Source: Saccoglossus kowalevskii
Lineage: Eukaryota; Hemichordata; Enteropneusta; Harrimaniidae
Direction of reading: 5' to 3'
Assembly: GCF_000003605.2 (NCBI RefSeq)
Contig: NW_003116448.1
Coordinates: 418,198-443,868, forward strand
Length of the DNA: 25,671 nucleotides
Below are positions 13,016-23,727 of the stretch, one piece after another. The translations under genes were made by a program, and so were the position numbers. Positions within the stretch are counted from its first letter, which is position 1; each line of letters opens with the position of its first letter. Below the pieces are notes generated by a model. The model worked only from the letters and a program-made list of their open reading frames with translations. It was not told the DNA's origin and did not search any database.

Positions 13016-13096
13016 TTAGCCGAAGACAAGAACAATTATTTCTTGGCGTGCGTTATTGCATTGCAATAACGTGAATTATCTGTGTTCTTCGGTTAG
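13016..13096. repeat. Long hairpin with a perfect 10-bp inner stem
   Basis: CGTTATTGCA (13051-13060) and TGCAATAACG (13062-13071) are perfect inverted repeats separated by one base. Outside them TTAGCCGAAGACAAGAACAA (from 13016) pairs imperfectly with the segment ending at about 13095, whose complement starts CTAACCGAAGAACAC. The segment would form a stem-loop of about 80 nt. It could be a remnant of a small inverted-repeat transposon or a structured RNA source. The sequence alone does not decide. Confidence 0.6.
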
Positions 13097-15177
13097 AGGT
13101 GTTCCATGCACGATGGCAGAAAAAGCCGTTGAGCAATTCACAAGTTTCGGAAAAGCGTGCTCAGTGGGGCGAACGTGATTATGACACGTTCTGAACTGAA
13201 TGTAGAAAGTCCGATGATCACTTCTCTCCACACACGCTGTGCAATTAAATATGCTATCTCACGACTGTTCAACTGATTTCATGGACACAATCAAAACAGA
13301 TGTGCTAAAAGTAAACCTCGGCAGTGAGAGGTTACTGTAATTACTGCTAAAAAAATACTAGATTTGTGACCGACGTCCACGTGTTTCACGGTTTCTACAT
13401 GATGGGTAACGCCTAATTAGACATCCAACATCAATTCACACGCATCGGCACGGTCACTGTCCCGTAACGACTGGATGTGTAAATCAACTCGACCTCAGTG
13501 TGACATTTGGTGTTGTACTTACCAATGACAGTGGCTATCACCCCCAGTCTTATGAAATCCATGTGTGTCTCAGTTACGTATGTTTTCTTTCCTGTGCTCT
13601 CACGGTGTTATGTTCTACGCACTGTAACGACGGCCGCTTAATAATAACAAACACACATTAACTATACGTATCGCGAATGGCACTCAAAGCTGTCAAAACA
13701 GACCCCCTAGGTCGGTGTTTTAAATTTCAACTCACTGTTGACTTTAAAGAAAAACGATGCAATACCGAATACTGTAAAGCATGTCTTTTTAGCTAGCATG
13801 TTATTTTAGCTAATTTAGATAATCTGTAATTTCGCTAATTCAAGATGTCACTAATTTAACTTAAAGTATATTCTCACAATGAGATTGTTGACACTTAAGC
13901 TATATTAAGATTCGGTTAATTCATGCATAGAGTCAAATTCGCTAAAATGGCTTCTAGCTATTTAAACATGTTCCTCAGTATACGCAGTAGACATTGTTTC
14001 TGCGACGTAAATTCGCATAGTTAATTTTCATGGTTAATAGTTAATTTCGAGGTATCTAGTCAGACTATTAAAACTCAATTAATTTCACAGTGCCCTGGTG
14101 ACCAATGACAATGTCAATTTAAATGCACTACAGGGTACAGGAAGAACATATCATGTGGCATTCGATACATATTGCTATTATTGCCAATGAGAACGTAGAA
14201 TGAGTTCTGGAATTCGACGCAGCTGCGATGAATTTTTTCTCTACAATGAAGGTTAATATGAACGGTAATTAATTTGAAATATTTCGATGACATAATTGAA
14301 TTAATTGTATGTATATACCGTTAAGATTATAGGGCACTCGTATGTCACGATCGTATTTACTGGGTAGTTTAAAATATTTCTAACGGAGTTAATTGCTGTT
14401 GTCAGTATCAAATTAAATTTCAGGTACCCGTACATTATTTAACTAACTAACGAACAACGTTCATCTTATTTAATCTTTTTGCCCTCGATAGACAACATAC
14501 ATTTTCAAATAATATTAAGCTCGTTAAAATGGTAAATTTAGAGACACCTTCGTGCTATTTTTGCATTATTTCCTTGAAAGGGTGTCAATGACATTGTGTA
14601 CACATACAAATACGCGGGTACGAGAGGTGAAATACGCCGGTAGGAGGCTGTCAACAGTGAGATTGACATGCAAATGAATTGAATAACAAATATCTTGTGT
14701 TTTACAAATTTAATGAATGCCCAGATGAATTGATTCATCAATTAGTTGTTATTTCGTGTGGTAATTTCACTAAAATAGACACAATGAATATCACTTCTGG
14801 TGTCTGGGGGGGGGGGGCAAATCACAAGCTGCTACCCCTTACAAAGCTATTATTACCTCTACACCATTCTTAGTGAGTATAACTTTAAGTTGGATTTTCT
14901 CTAGATTAGAATTTTTTTAAAAACTAAAATTGATCGATAAGCTGGCATATGTTATCAAACAATGTATTAAACATGTTTTAAAAAAATACTCACCAATATA
15001 TTGATCAACAGATTTTTTTTTCATTTCAGACAAGAACAAGTTATGCAATGATGAACGACATTCTCGAAAAAAATGAGCAAGCTTGCTATGAGCAAACGAT
15101 GACGCGATCTGTTATAACAAAGTAAACACAGACAGTGGAACACTGCAAATTTAGTTTGCGAAAAAGCCAATGAATCT
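13097..15177. other. Gene-free stretch, partly degenerate repeat
   Basis: No supported gene is present. Between about 13790 and 14060 short motifs recur (TTAGCTAATTTAG, TTTCGCTAATTC, TTCGCTAAAAT, ATTCGCATAGTTAATTTTC), which looks like an old degenerate repeat. A G12 tract lies at 14806-14817. Short frames at 14538-14873 and 15021-15254 are unremarkable. Confidence 0.45.
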
Positions 15178-15731
15178 CTATGTGCATTGGGGTACAATTC
15201 CCAAGGTGCATCTCTCGCCCGAAACTGATAATGAATTATTTGATAACAACCCATGATTTGCCAATCTCATTAGCGAGCCGTTTGCAACGCCATGGATATT
15301 ATTTTCAGTAACTATGGCAACACATACCATATTCCCATATAAAACGATTGTATCCGTTACAATATCACAATCCCCGTCATTTGCGCTTTCGAGAAATTGC
15401 ACGAAACATTTCATCATAATTGATGAACTATTTTTAAACCGTCCACAGCATCATGTAATATAAGCTTTACAACGACAGACGAAACAAATTCCTTAATCAT
15501 CCCGTTGAGCGTGTAATTTTCATCTTGATTTCTCACACTGAGTGTGATATCATGGGCGTGCTGGTATGTAAAAAGAAGCACGTTTGGGACATTCGTTGTT
15601 ATGATGACCGAGTAATATATTACCGTTACCCAACATAGCGTTAGGAGTTCGACTGGACTCATCGACCACCCATTTGATGACATCATTACGCGAAATAAGG
15701 ACAAATGTGAATGAAAAGCTAAATATAACAT
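15178..15731 (-). pseudogene. Possible decayed coding region, two overlapping minus-strand frames
   Basis: A 105-codon frame starting at an ATG (15731 down to 15414) is followed, with a 4-base overlap and a frame change, by a 79-codon frame ending at 15178. The first ends with VVKLILHDAVDG. The second starts MMKCFVQFLESANDG and continues IVTDTIVLYGN. The order and spacing loosely recall the distal-histidine region of plant/fungal-type haem peroxidases (a hydrophobic stretch, then FHD, then GCDGCV, then N.G...IV..L..LY), with the key cysteine-rich box missing. This is a faint resemblance from memory. No splice sites resolve the frame change, and no neighbouring exon supports it. It may be a peroxidase-like relic, another decayed gene, or chance. 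Confidence 0.2.
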
Positions 15732-17232
15732 ATACGAGAATCTCCGGAGTAACTATTTAATCTGTCAAAATCGGATGTACGCATGAACTATACTAGAAGT
15801 AAAGCGAATCAACGCCCACTACGTACCACACTGATCTGATCACCCCCCCCCCTATCAGCCCCGCTTCAACTTTCAGATACGATAAAACAAATTATATCGG
15901 ATAGAAGTACACTGTGACTATTATAATTATAAAATAAAATAAATTATAATAAAATCATAATTATTGTTTCGATTTATTTTCCAATCTAAGCACCAAGTTA
16001 CGAAGATTCATGAAGTTGAGCATATAAATGAATTAGATACACCAACACACGGATATCATATATGATAGGCCGTAAATTGTAAGTCGCCATGGTACTTGCT
16101 TATTACAAAACGATATACCCATTCAGGCATGTCTAGTGCCAATCTAATTAAAAGTTGGTGTTAGTCTAGGCCCATTCCTTTATATACGTCCACCGTTATA
16201 CACATGTGTAAACTGTATCATGTAGACATTTATCTATCTACATTACGTTTCAATCACAGGTGATCGACTGTGTCATAAACTGTTTAAATATTTTATTGGT
16301 TTGGTAAGTACTAAAAAATACTTATTACGATAAGACTTCACTTTGAGTCTATGTTACTGGTGGATTATCGACTTCTCAGTGTTTATAAATCAACTCCATG
16401 GCTGCGTTTGCTTCATGTTGTTATTAAATATAATCATTATTATTAATATGAGCTTCTTTTTATCGTCAGATAATTACATTAATGTATAGATATGATTAAC
16501 TAATACATTACGTCACGTCAACAATATTGAATGTACAATATAATCTGTAACTGCACAATATATGTATTATCAATGATTGAACTGCCACACATTTGATGTC
16601 ACCAGGGACTTCATAAAATGACAGCCGTATAACTATTTCTAATTTAACATTTTGCAAATTCATCTCACGTTAAATTTAATAAATAAATACTGTAAATAAA
16701 AGAAAAAATCTCTTTCAGTCGCAAATGGAGTGTTAATGGCATTACTACTATGCTAACACATTTTTTCATTAATTGATGAATTAATATGAATTTTAAAACG
16801 GTCTTCTACGACATGCCAAGATTATCACTTGATGTAATGCCATGTCTCTATTAAATAATGTGGTACCCTCAGTGTATTATGTGTTTTCTCCCATGATACA
16901 ATGCGTTCTTGCCATAAGTGTCCGTAGAAAATGGTAATCCGGCGGAAAATAAACATAGACGGGTTTCTATGATATTTAGAGCCGATAACTAATAAACAGC
17001 TGTATCTGTAAAGCCCGTGGCGACTTAGATTGAAAACATAATGATTTGGCGAACAATTGTAAACTTTGAAGGTTACGACATGACAGAAAATGAATTGGTA
17101 CAAACTTTAACTCATATTAAGACTTGAAGGATACCCTCACATATGGAACACAAATGTCGGAACCTTTTACATAACTACTGTACAATCTACTCTCGCCATA
17201 TATGAACACACATTGAACCCGGACCAGCTGTG
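15732..17232. other. Gene-free AT-rich stretch
   Basis: No gene is supported. A C10 tract is at 15843-15852. An A/T-rich patch at about 15915-15965 contains short inverted repeats (AATTATAA...TTATAATT). The minus-strand frame at 16825-17103 (92 codons) has no recognisable motif. Confidence 0.5.
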
Positions 17233-17483
17233 TTAAACACAAAATAGACTTACATACAGAATTGCACACAGTGTCTTGTTTGTTTTACTACTTTTCCAAT
17301 AAAATAAAAAGCCCGGTTAGAATGTCAAAATCCGGGTTACAGCGAAAAAAAAACGTTTGCTTGTTTTGCGGTAACCCGGCTTTCGCCATTTATACACTCA
17401 CATAATATTTTATTTTATTGAATCAGAAAAAAACAACACCGAAAACAAACAAGAGTCTGTATGTAAGTTTAAACACAAATTAG
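17233..17483. mobile_element. 221-bp foldback/MITE-like element with 15-bp flanking direct repeats
   Basis: The element occupies 17248-17468. Its ends are perfect 13-bp inverted repeats, ACTTACATACAGA (17248-17260) and TCTGTATGTAAGT (17456-17468). More complementary blocks follow in order inward: CTTGTTTGTTTT (17275-17286) with 17442-17453, AATAAAATAAAA (17298-17309) with 17408-17419, and CCGGGTTAC (17332-17340) with 17371-17379. The loop of about 30 nt is A- and T-rich. Directly abutting the ends are TTAAACACAAAATAG (17233-17247) and TTAAACACAAATTAG (17469-17483), identical at 14 of 15 positions. This looks like a target-site duplication. There is no coding frame, so it would be non-autonomous. 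A 15-bp duplication is longer than usual for cut-and-paste DNA transposons, and I cannot assign a superfamily. Confidence 0.8.
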
Positions 17484-18799
17484 TTTTACTGACAGATTGA
17501 TTGATTACATATAACCTATCAACAGTTGAGTAATATGAAAATTACTACTCGAATTTTAATGTAATCAGCCCATATATAGTCATTTTGAATAAGACTTGAA
17601 ACTAAATACAGGAACAAATTGAGAAACGGGTTTTTCAGGTTCTTACTAATCAGGAAAAAATACCAAACTTTCATAGCATTTGTTTACTCGTGTATTGGCT
17701 GTACTCGGTAAATGGTTTCACCAAGTTTAAGGTGCACACTCAATTCACAAAGAGTTCGTCAATGACGCCAACAGTGACCACTATATGCAGACTTCATAGA
17801 CACATGGCTTTTATCTCTACATTGAACGAAGACAAATACAAGGCACATATTACCCGGTGATTTAAAAAGATCTTTACGACCAGAATGTTAACTGCTATCT
17901 CGAGATTTCACTCGAATTAAAAATCCCTACTTTTAACTAGTTCATTAGCCAGCTCTTATATTTTCATTTATTTTGTTTTTTGTCTTGTCATTATTCAAAA
18001 CGCATATTGGGCATTGAATAATTCTGTATGATTTTTGAAACAGTTGGAGAGTAGCTGAAAAGGTCCTTTTAAAGGAATCATTCTGCTGTCAATATTATCT
18101 TCAAAATTACCATTGTTCGAAAAAAGGTTGTGGCGTTGAGGAGACTGCTTTAATGTGTACTATGTATAATAGTTCTACCGTACTTTGGGGGCAACGTTTG
18201 AGACCAAGTGTGTCCCCGCACTTTTAATTTAAGGAATATTTTTTGTAAAAAGAAATAATGGAAAGCAGATACTATACTGGCACGATCAGCAGCAAGAGAA
18301 TCCAATATACGTATATGATATAACTATTTGTAATAACCATACCGGGACATATCACAACATATAGTACTTTCTGATAAGATCATATCATGATTTGTTAACG
18401 ATATACAAGATCCATATTTCTCTCTGATAAAACGATACTGTGACATATACATAGAGATACATTATATAATATAATATATTATACCAATGTATCACTGCCA
18501 TCAATGCATCGTTGTGATTGGTTGGGAGACTGTTTTAATTTATGCAAGCCATGGTTAAATGGAGCATAATGCACATTTATTGTGTTCCAAATAAGGGCCC
18601 AGAATCTGAATACAATTTCAATTCGTAAACAAATAAAGGGAAGGGCATTTAAATATTAGGGACATTTTGGGGTAATATTGATAGCATGAAGATATTATAT
18701 ACATATTTTATTTTGGCAGTGGTTAAATACAAAAATTGTACAACTACAATTTTTGCATGCTATTCTTTGTGACATATTTTCGTTGTCTGCAACATAGAC
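17484..18799. other. Gene-free AT-rich stretch
   Basis: No gene is supported. Two stem-loops are visible: an AT-rich one with arms GATACATT/AATGTATC near 18455-18495, and one at 18730-18755 listed separately. The rest shows nothing I can name. Confidence 0.5.
18730..18755. repeat. Perfect 11-bp stem-loop upstream of the recombinase remnant
   Basis: CAAAAATTGTA (18730-18740) and TACAATTTTTG (18745-18755) are exact inverted repeats around a 4-base loop. The hairpin sits about 45 bp before the first readable codons of the Crypton-type remnant. It might belong to the left part of that element or be coincidental. No function is assigned. Confidence 0.6.
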
Positions 18800-19471
18800 A
18801 TGACCGAGTATCATGTTCGGGAGCTGTCAGAGCAAGATTTTCTCGCAGCAACCGGAGAAATCGCCCAGACGGAGAGAAATAAACGCTTTGCCAATTCTAA
18901 TGAAATTTACCTTCACGATTTCGAAACACAGGCTAAAATGCATGCTCCCGCGGCGAAAATTGTCCCGTTGCAGCATTTCAAAATGTATTTGTCCAAAATG
19001 CGTTGTTTCAGGAGCCCCGTGTAAATGTAACACCCACTGACACAGTCTGGTATTCGTGAAAATAAATTGGGATCTATGATGAAAGAGATTTCGATAGCAG
19101 CAAAATTGTTGAAACCAGACACATTATGTATTTCACGGCACATACAAACGAAGCTAGTGTTCGGTCTTACACCAACAAACTCACAAATAGTCAGAGTCAA
19201 GGAATGTCCAGTATTCTGTCTCGCAGTTTTTGGGTATAAAAACAAATCCTCTGATAGAGAATTGACCGCAGCGATCGAAGCGAGTGTTTCCGACAACGTC
19301 ATCTGTACCCCTAAAAACACTGGCATAGTAGCGTCTGGACCAACTCCCGCAGAATCTAAGACCGCTTCTATTTCTAATACCCACAATCAAAGTACACATG
19401 CAGCATCTGCTTTGTTCCATAACTGCACCTTTAGTGAACCAATTAATGTCAGCATAACAAACACAAAATAG
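18800..19471 (+). pseudogene. Crypton-type tyrosine recombinase remnant (frameshifted, internally deleted)
   Basis: Crypton transposons encode a tyrosine recombinase that cuts and rejoins DNA through a catalytic Tyr. Pieces of the catalytic domain appear in the expected order but in two frames. An opening frame (18800-19024) contains PLQHFKMYLSKM, like the 'CP...FK.YLSK' box that precedes the core. DTVWYS follows at 19039-19056 in another frame. The first frame then resumes with NKLGSMMKEISIAAKL from 19061. A second shift leads to TAHTNEASVRSY (Tyr codon 19168-19170) and MSSILS. The tail LFHNCTFSEPINVSITN, ending at 19471, resembles C-terminal motifs of this family. The stretch with the first catalytic Arg ('YTNHxIRAT') is missing between about 19115 and 19132. 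Stops at 19022, 19057 and 19237 interrupt it. The copy is therefore dead. Minus-strand frames over the same span are shadows. The family match is from recalled motifs, not a search. Confidence 0.75.
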
Positions 19472-21571
19472 AAAATTTGACAACGATAATAAGTCCACAG
19501 CACTTGCTGCAGTTTAGCAGCTCTTATTGGCCGCTTAAGCTATTTTGATATTACGTTGGTATGTCGTGAATTGTGCAATATCTCGTGATATACCCGCCTC
19601 CGGCGGTGGTTTATTGCTTAAATAAATTATGTTATATAATGTATGATATCTGTTTGTGCACCATTAATCTGGAAAATTATCAAGATTATTTTTTAATAAG
19701 AAATTCCGTTAAACCTGCACGTTAAATAGCGATGGTCGTCGCGCCGCGTCCTGTTCGATATGGGACTCATAGCGACGTATACAACGCGTGTAAAATACAT
19801 TGTTTGTTTACATGAAATCGGACACGCACTGCGCGACAGCCACCGCTCTTTAATATTGTCTTGCAGTCTGTTAAATTGTTTTTCTGTACTAATTTCACGC
19901 CTGATTAGAATTTGAAGTGTTATATATTCTAGCCATGAATATAGTGGGATTAATGAAGGATATCTATCGAGTGTCTCATGATCAGGTTTTGGAAATGAGT
20001 GTAGTAATTATCGCACGACTTTAATAAGTCTAATATCATGGGTCACAAATTTTGAGATTTTGTCTATCGCATGTTTGTTCTAGTGTTGTTACGCATTGTA
20101 TATGTTTGTTACAATCTGTATCGTCGATGCATCTAAACTCGTTTGCGTGCATTGATTCTATATTCAGGTTCTAGTGAGCTGTCACTGACACAAGAAGAGA
20201 TGCATAAAATGGTTGAATGGCACTTAACATTGCATTTGATAAGATATAACAATGTATAGCAAATTATTATTTCATTTTCGTGTTATCTTTACTTGATTTA
20301 TCTAGACGAACTTACCATCAATGACACAACAGAGAGCATGGATTCAGCTTCCTACTGTCATATGTTCTTCCAAATTAAACCTTTTTCAAGTAACAAACAT
20401 GTAAGCCATATGACGATTATCGAGTAAGACATTATAGTACACTAGCTGCAAAGTTAGTTAAAGCGGGACCAATCATGATGGGTGTAACTAGTCACCAAGG
20501 TATGCTTATTTATCCGAATACTGGTACCTCCTCTGAAATGTCATTGATTTACACACCTCCTATTGTGTCACGGCTATTTACCCCTTTCTATAACCCCACG
20601 CTGCGCAGACTTGGATTAAATAGTAATAAATTCCAAATCGTAAATTTCAAAGCACAAATGACGGTTTATTGATGCCTACCTCAGCATTAGATCTTAGAGA
20701 TCAGTTGTTTTATCTATTCCTGTTCAGTTCTACCTTATTGCTCCAGGAACTGCATATACGGCTGTTCTAAAAAGTGAGGTGAACGATCACTTTGTATGTC
20801 CCTTTTAAATCATTGAGCATTGTACCCCAGTGCCGCCAGAGTCAAATCACACTTTCTTGCAAAACAATCTGCAGTTTGCAATCTAGGTGCTTTCAAAGGA
20901 ATCCCTGCTCGTTTGAGCCTATGCAAAGTGGGTCTGCTGGATGCAGTCTCACTGGCACTATGTTCTATGAAAACCAGTACAGATGGCAGTAGAGATGTAA
21001 CGTGTTTGCATTTTTTTTCCAGCATCAGAGAATAGCTTTTTTTATCACATATGAAATCATCAGTCTATACTGACTGTGTGGCTCACACCATAACATGGTA
21101 TCCCGTGACTGGTACTAGTATGACCCACATAATGGTGCTCATGTGAATCCATATATTCCCCAACTTGTTTTTTCGATTTGTTTACTCCAATTTCAGGCCG
21201 CATATCATAGCATCTATTAACAAAACGTAGTAATATACGCATGAACAAAATCAACACATATTAAGAAGAGATACCACGTGACTTCATGGCAATATCTTGA
21301 GGTTTATATGATTCCATCAATGGTTTATGCTAAAGACAAATCAAAAACAACGTTTTGTGATTTTTTCGCTGTGATTTTTATAACAAAAAATGCACATAAT
21401 TGTTACTGTACTCATGAAACTGAAACAATCTAAAACGAGATCGTATTTATTGAACCAGTAAACAATGTTGTGTATAATTTGCAACACCACCATTTATGGA
21501 AGATTAATGTATAACATAGTAGTACCTGACGGCTTGCATCCCTTCTCCTCTATTATTGTGTCACTGTTCCA
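19472..21571. other. Unassigned stretch after the recombinase remnant
   Basis: No gene is supported. A CpG-rich patch lies at about 19730-19850 (including GGTCGTCGCGCCGCGTCC), and a short GC hairpin CCGCC-TCC-GGCGG lies near 19592-19604. An open plus-strand frame runs from about 20391 to 20672 (ATG at 20475). Open frames on both strands cover 20792-21035, where GC is slightly higher. I recognise none of these. They could be fragments of old transposon genes. Confidence 0.4.
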
Positions 21572-21723
21572 GTAGCTTATAGTGGCTGATCCAGAGGGGG
21601 CAGGGGGCCATGCCCCCCCAAAAAAAACGCATGACGATTAATATCATCTGGATTAGGCATAGCTTCTCTGCGATTTACGCTCCGTATATCTTAAGCGAAG
21701 CTTGGACCGCCACTGGTAGCTTA
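21572..21723. mobile_element. Non-autonomous hAT-type element (MITE), 136 bp, with 8-bp TSD
   Basis: The element runs 21580-21715. The left end reads TAGTGGCTGATCCAGAG; the right end, on the complementary strand, reads CAGTGGCGGTCCAAGC. This is an imperfect terminal inverted repeat of the (C/T)AGTGGCGGATCCA type. The exact octamer GTAGCTTA flanks both sides (21572-21579 and 21716-21723). An 8-bp target-site duplication is the hallmark of the hAT superfamily, and CAGTGGCGGATCCA-like ends followed by a G-rich segment are common in hAT elements (established knowledge). Inside, GGGGGC-CAT-GCCCCC (about 21603-21618) forms a hairpin followed by an A run. At 136 bp it has no room for a transposase, so it must have been mobilised by another element. 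The perfect duplication suggests a fairly recent insertion. Confidence 0.85.
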
Positions 21724-23727
21724 AGTTCCCATGTAATGGCTGTATGTGAATTTTTCCACGTGTTCTTCCAGCAATCACCGAGATACATTATGGCGGTATA
21801 TAAATATGGCAAAGTTCATGAATATTAGGTTTAATATCTGGGATTAGTTAATATATGTCGTTCCTGTAGGATCTTGGGTTGGATTTGACAATTTGTACCC
21901 TATTACATTGCATTCTACATGGGTTCAATCGAGTTCAGAGATCAGGTATACCGCATAATATTCAACAATGAAATTGAATAAAAAAAATGCTATTTTATAA
22001 ATACAATGCTAGACAACTTATTTGAAGTTTATTTCTTTTATAGAAAAAGTCTTAAATTTTACTCAATCATCTTGCGATGGTAATTTTAGACCAATCTTTG
22101 ACAGGGTTGTATATTGCGAGTCACTCAAAGTTCTGCTCTGTGCTTGGTCATGTAGTAACCAGAACCCACACTAGAGACTGAAAAGTTGTTTCGACGTCTT
22201 TATATTTTGGAACCTCTTTACACTGGGTTATTGTGACCATAACAACAATTAGTCACAAATTTAATCGTACGGTTTTATTGAATTGTTCATGCCAAATGTT
22301 ACGCAATGAATGAGTACTAGCGGTGTATCGGTCCCCTTATTCCAATATACACGTCCAATACTTTTATTTATGAATTCTCTTCACATTTAGATTTGTTTGT
22401 TTTTTAATACGAATAATAATTGTGATTTGTGTGCGGCGTTCGACTTGGATTTGGAGATTTTGTTAGAAGGGTTAGGATGTTGTTGTTTTATTTCAGATTG
22501 GTTCAGTTCACATCTAACCAATACGTATCGTAGCTCGTTTTGAGGACATTAGAAATTGTATGTATAGTAACAACTTAAAGCCTCATTCTTCAAAAACATT
22601 TATGGTTATTTATTGTAATAATTCAACTTAACAAAATAAGTCTGAGCTCAGTTGGATAACCATGTCTGTCTTGTGAGTAAATCTTCATTTTATCACCTAT
22701 GTAGCATCTTCTATTAATTCTAGGGACGACATGATGTGTAAACATATCACACCAATGATTTGTTTGCATCGGCTTTCAATGAAATATCGCGTGGAGTTTA
22801 TGATTGTGATGACTTTAAAACCCTTGGACGTAAAACACAGAAATACATTTGTGAAATGATGACTCCATATGTGCCATTTTTGTCTGGTTTGTAATATATT
22901 GTAGCTAGAACGTTGGGTGATTAATTTCATATTGGTTTTCCTGTCTATTATGATTATTCGTGTCTCTGGATTTCCTATTTCAGTAGCTATATGCATTTTA
23001 TCCAATCCGTGCTTACAAGATGGTTGCAATAGTTGTACGAGGTTCTGAGAACTCCAGGGGTAACTGTACGTTGTAATGGTATTATATGTATTTGGCTCTA
23101 ACCATGAATTAATTTCACAAGTTGAATTCAACGGAATTGATCTGAATTAAAGAAATACAAATATATGGTAGTGTTTTAGGACATGACTTAAACTATTGAA
23201 GACTTTTACTTCACCGCTGTTCATTAATTCCCACAAATGACCCGTTCATACGTCACATGTCTGACGAGAAGGTATGGTATGACGTAGTATTGTTTGTTTG
23301 TGAGGGAACTAGTGAAATATATAGGGAAAACTATCCCCAATACATTCACATAGAATGTATCCATCAGAGAGACATACAATTTATAGGCGTCACATACTAT
23401 AATACCAGTTAATTAGACTCTCGTTGAAATATTGTTTTATATGCGTCGGTGCAGATGTATGTGACGATAGATAGATTGGAAATTGTGAAAATAACATTGC
23501 CAACCATAATGCAATATAAGATTTACGTATTAATAATATAAACAATTACAACATGATCCAAATATATAGTACAAATAAAATGAAATATATCAAATAAAAT
23601 TAAATACACGGTCTACAATACACCAGGTTTTAATCCAATGTCATGTGCCTTGCCAAATGTGTCTTGGATGACGATACCAATCTGGTTTTCCTGATATATC
23701 TGATTCTAGAAAAGGAGTCAGTTTCAT
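21724..23727. other. Region downstream of the receptor gene, no supported gene
   Basis: The part next to 23727 should hold the 3' untranslated region of the receptor gene. A 144-codon open stretch on the minus strand (23131 to 22697) starts at a TTG, not an ATG, and resembles nothing I know. The opposite strand shows short protein-like fragments (a 53-codon open stretch ending near 22893, and NPCLQDG..C..C near 23009-23040 that vaguely recalls an EGF-like domain), but stops interrupt it. None of this amounts to a gene call. Confidence 0.4.
23628..23633 (-). promoter_or_regulatory. Candidate polyadenylation signal of the receptor gene
   Basis: TTTAAT on the plus strand reads ATTAAA on the minus strand, the common variant hexamer, about 95 bases after the receptor stop codon. 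No canonical AATAAA is closer. It is a weak call because such hexamers are frequent in AT-rich DNA. Confidence 0.3.

Noticed and set aside
18913..19386. 157-codon minus-strand frame over the recombinase remnant
   Set aside because: It opens at a TTG right after a stop and has no known motif, while the plus strand carries ordered Crypton recombinase motifs across the same span.
21610..21828. 72-codon plus-strand frame
   Set aside because: It starts inside the hAT-type MITE and runs across its right end and target-site duplication, so it cannot be an ancestral gene.
1722..23727. tRNA, snRNA or 5S rRNA genes
   Set aside because: I looked for conserved boxes (such as GGTTCGAATCC) and found no set that forms a credible RNA gene.
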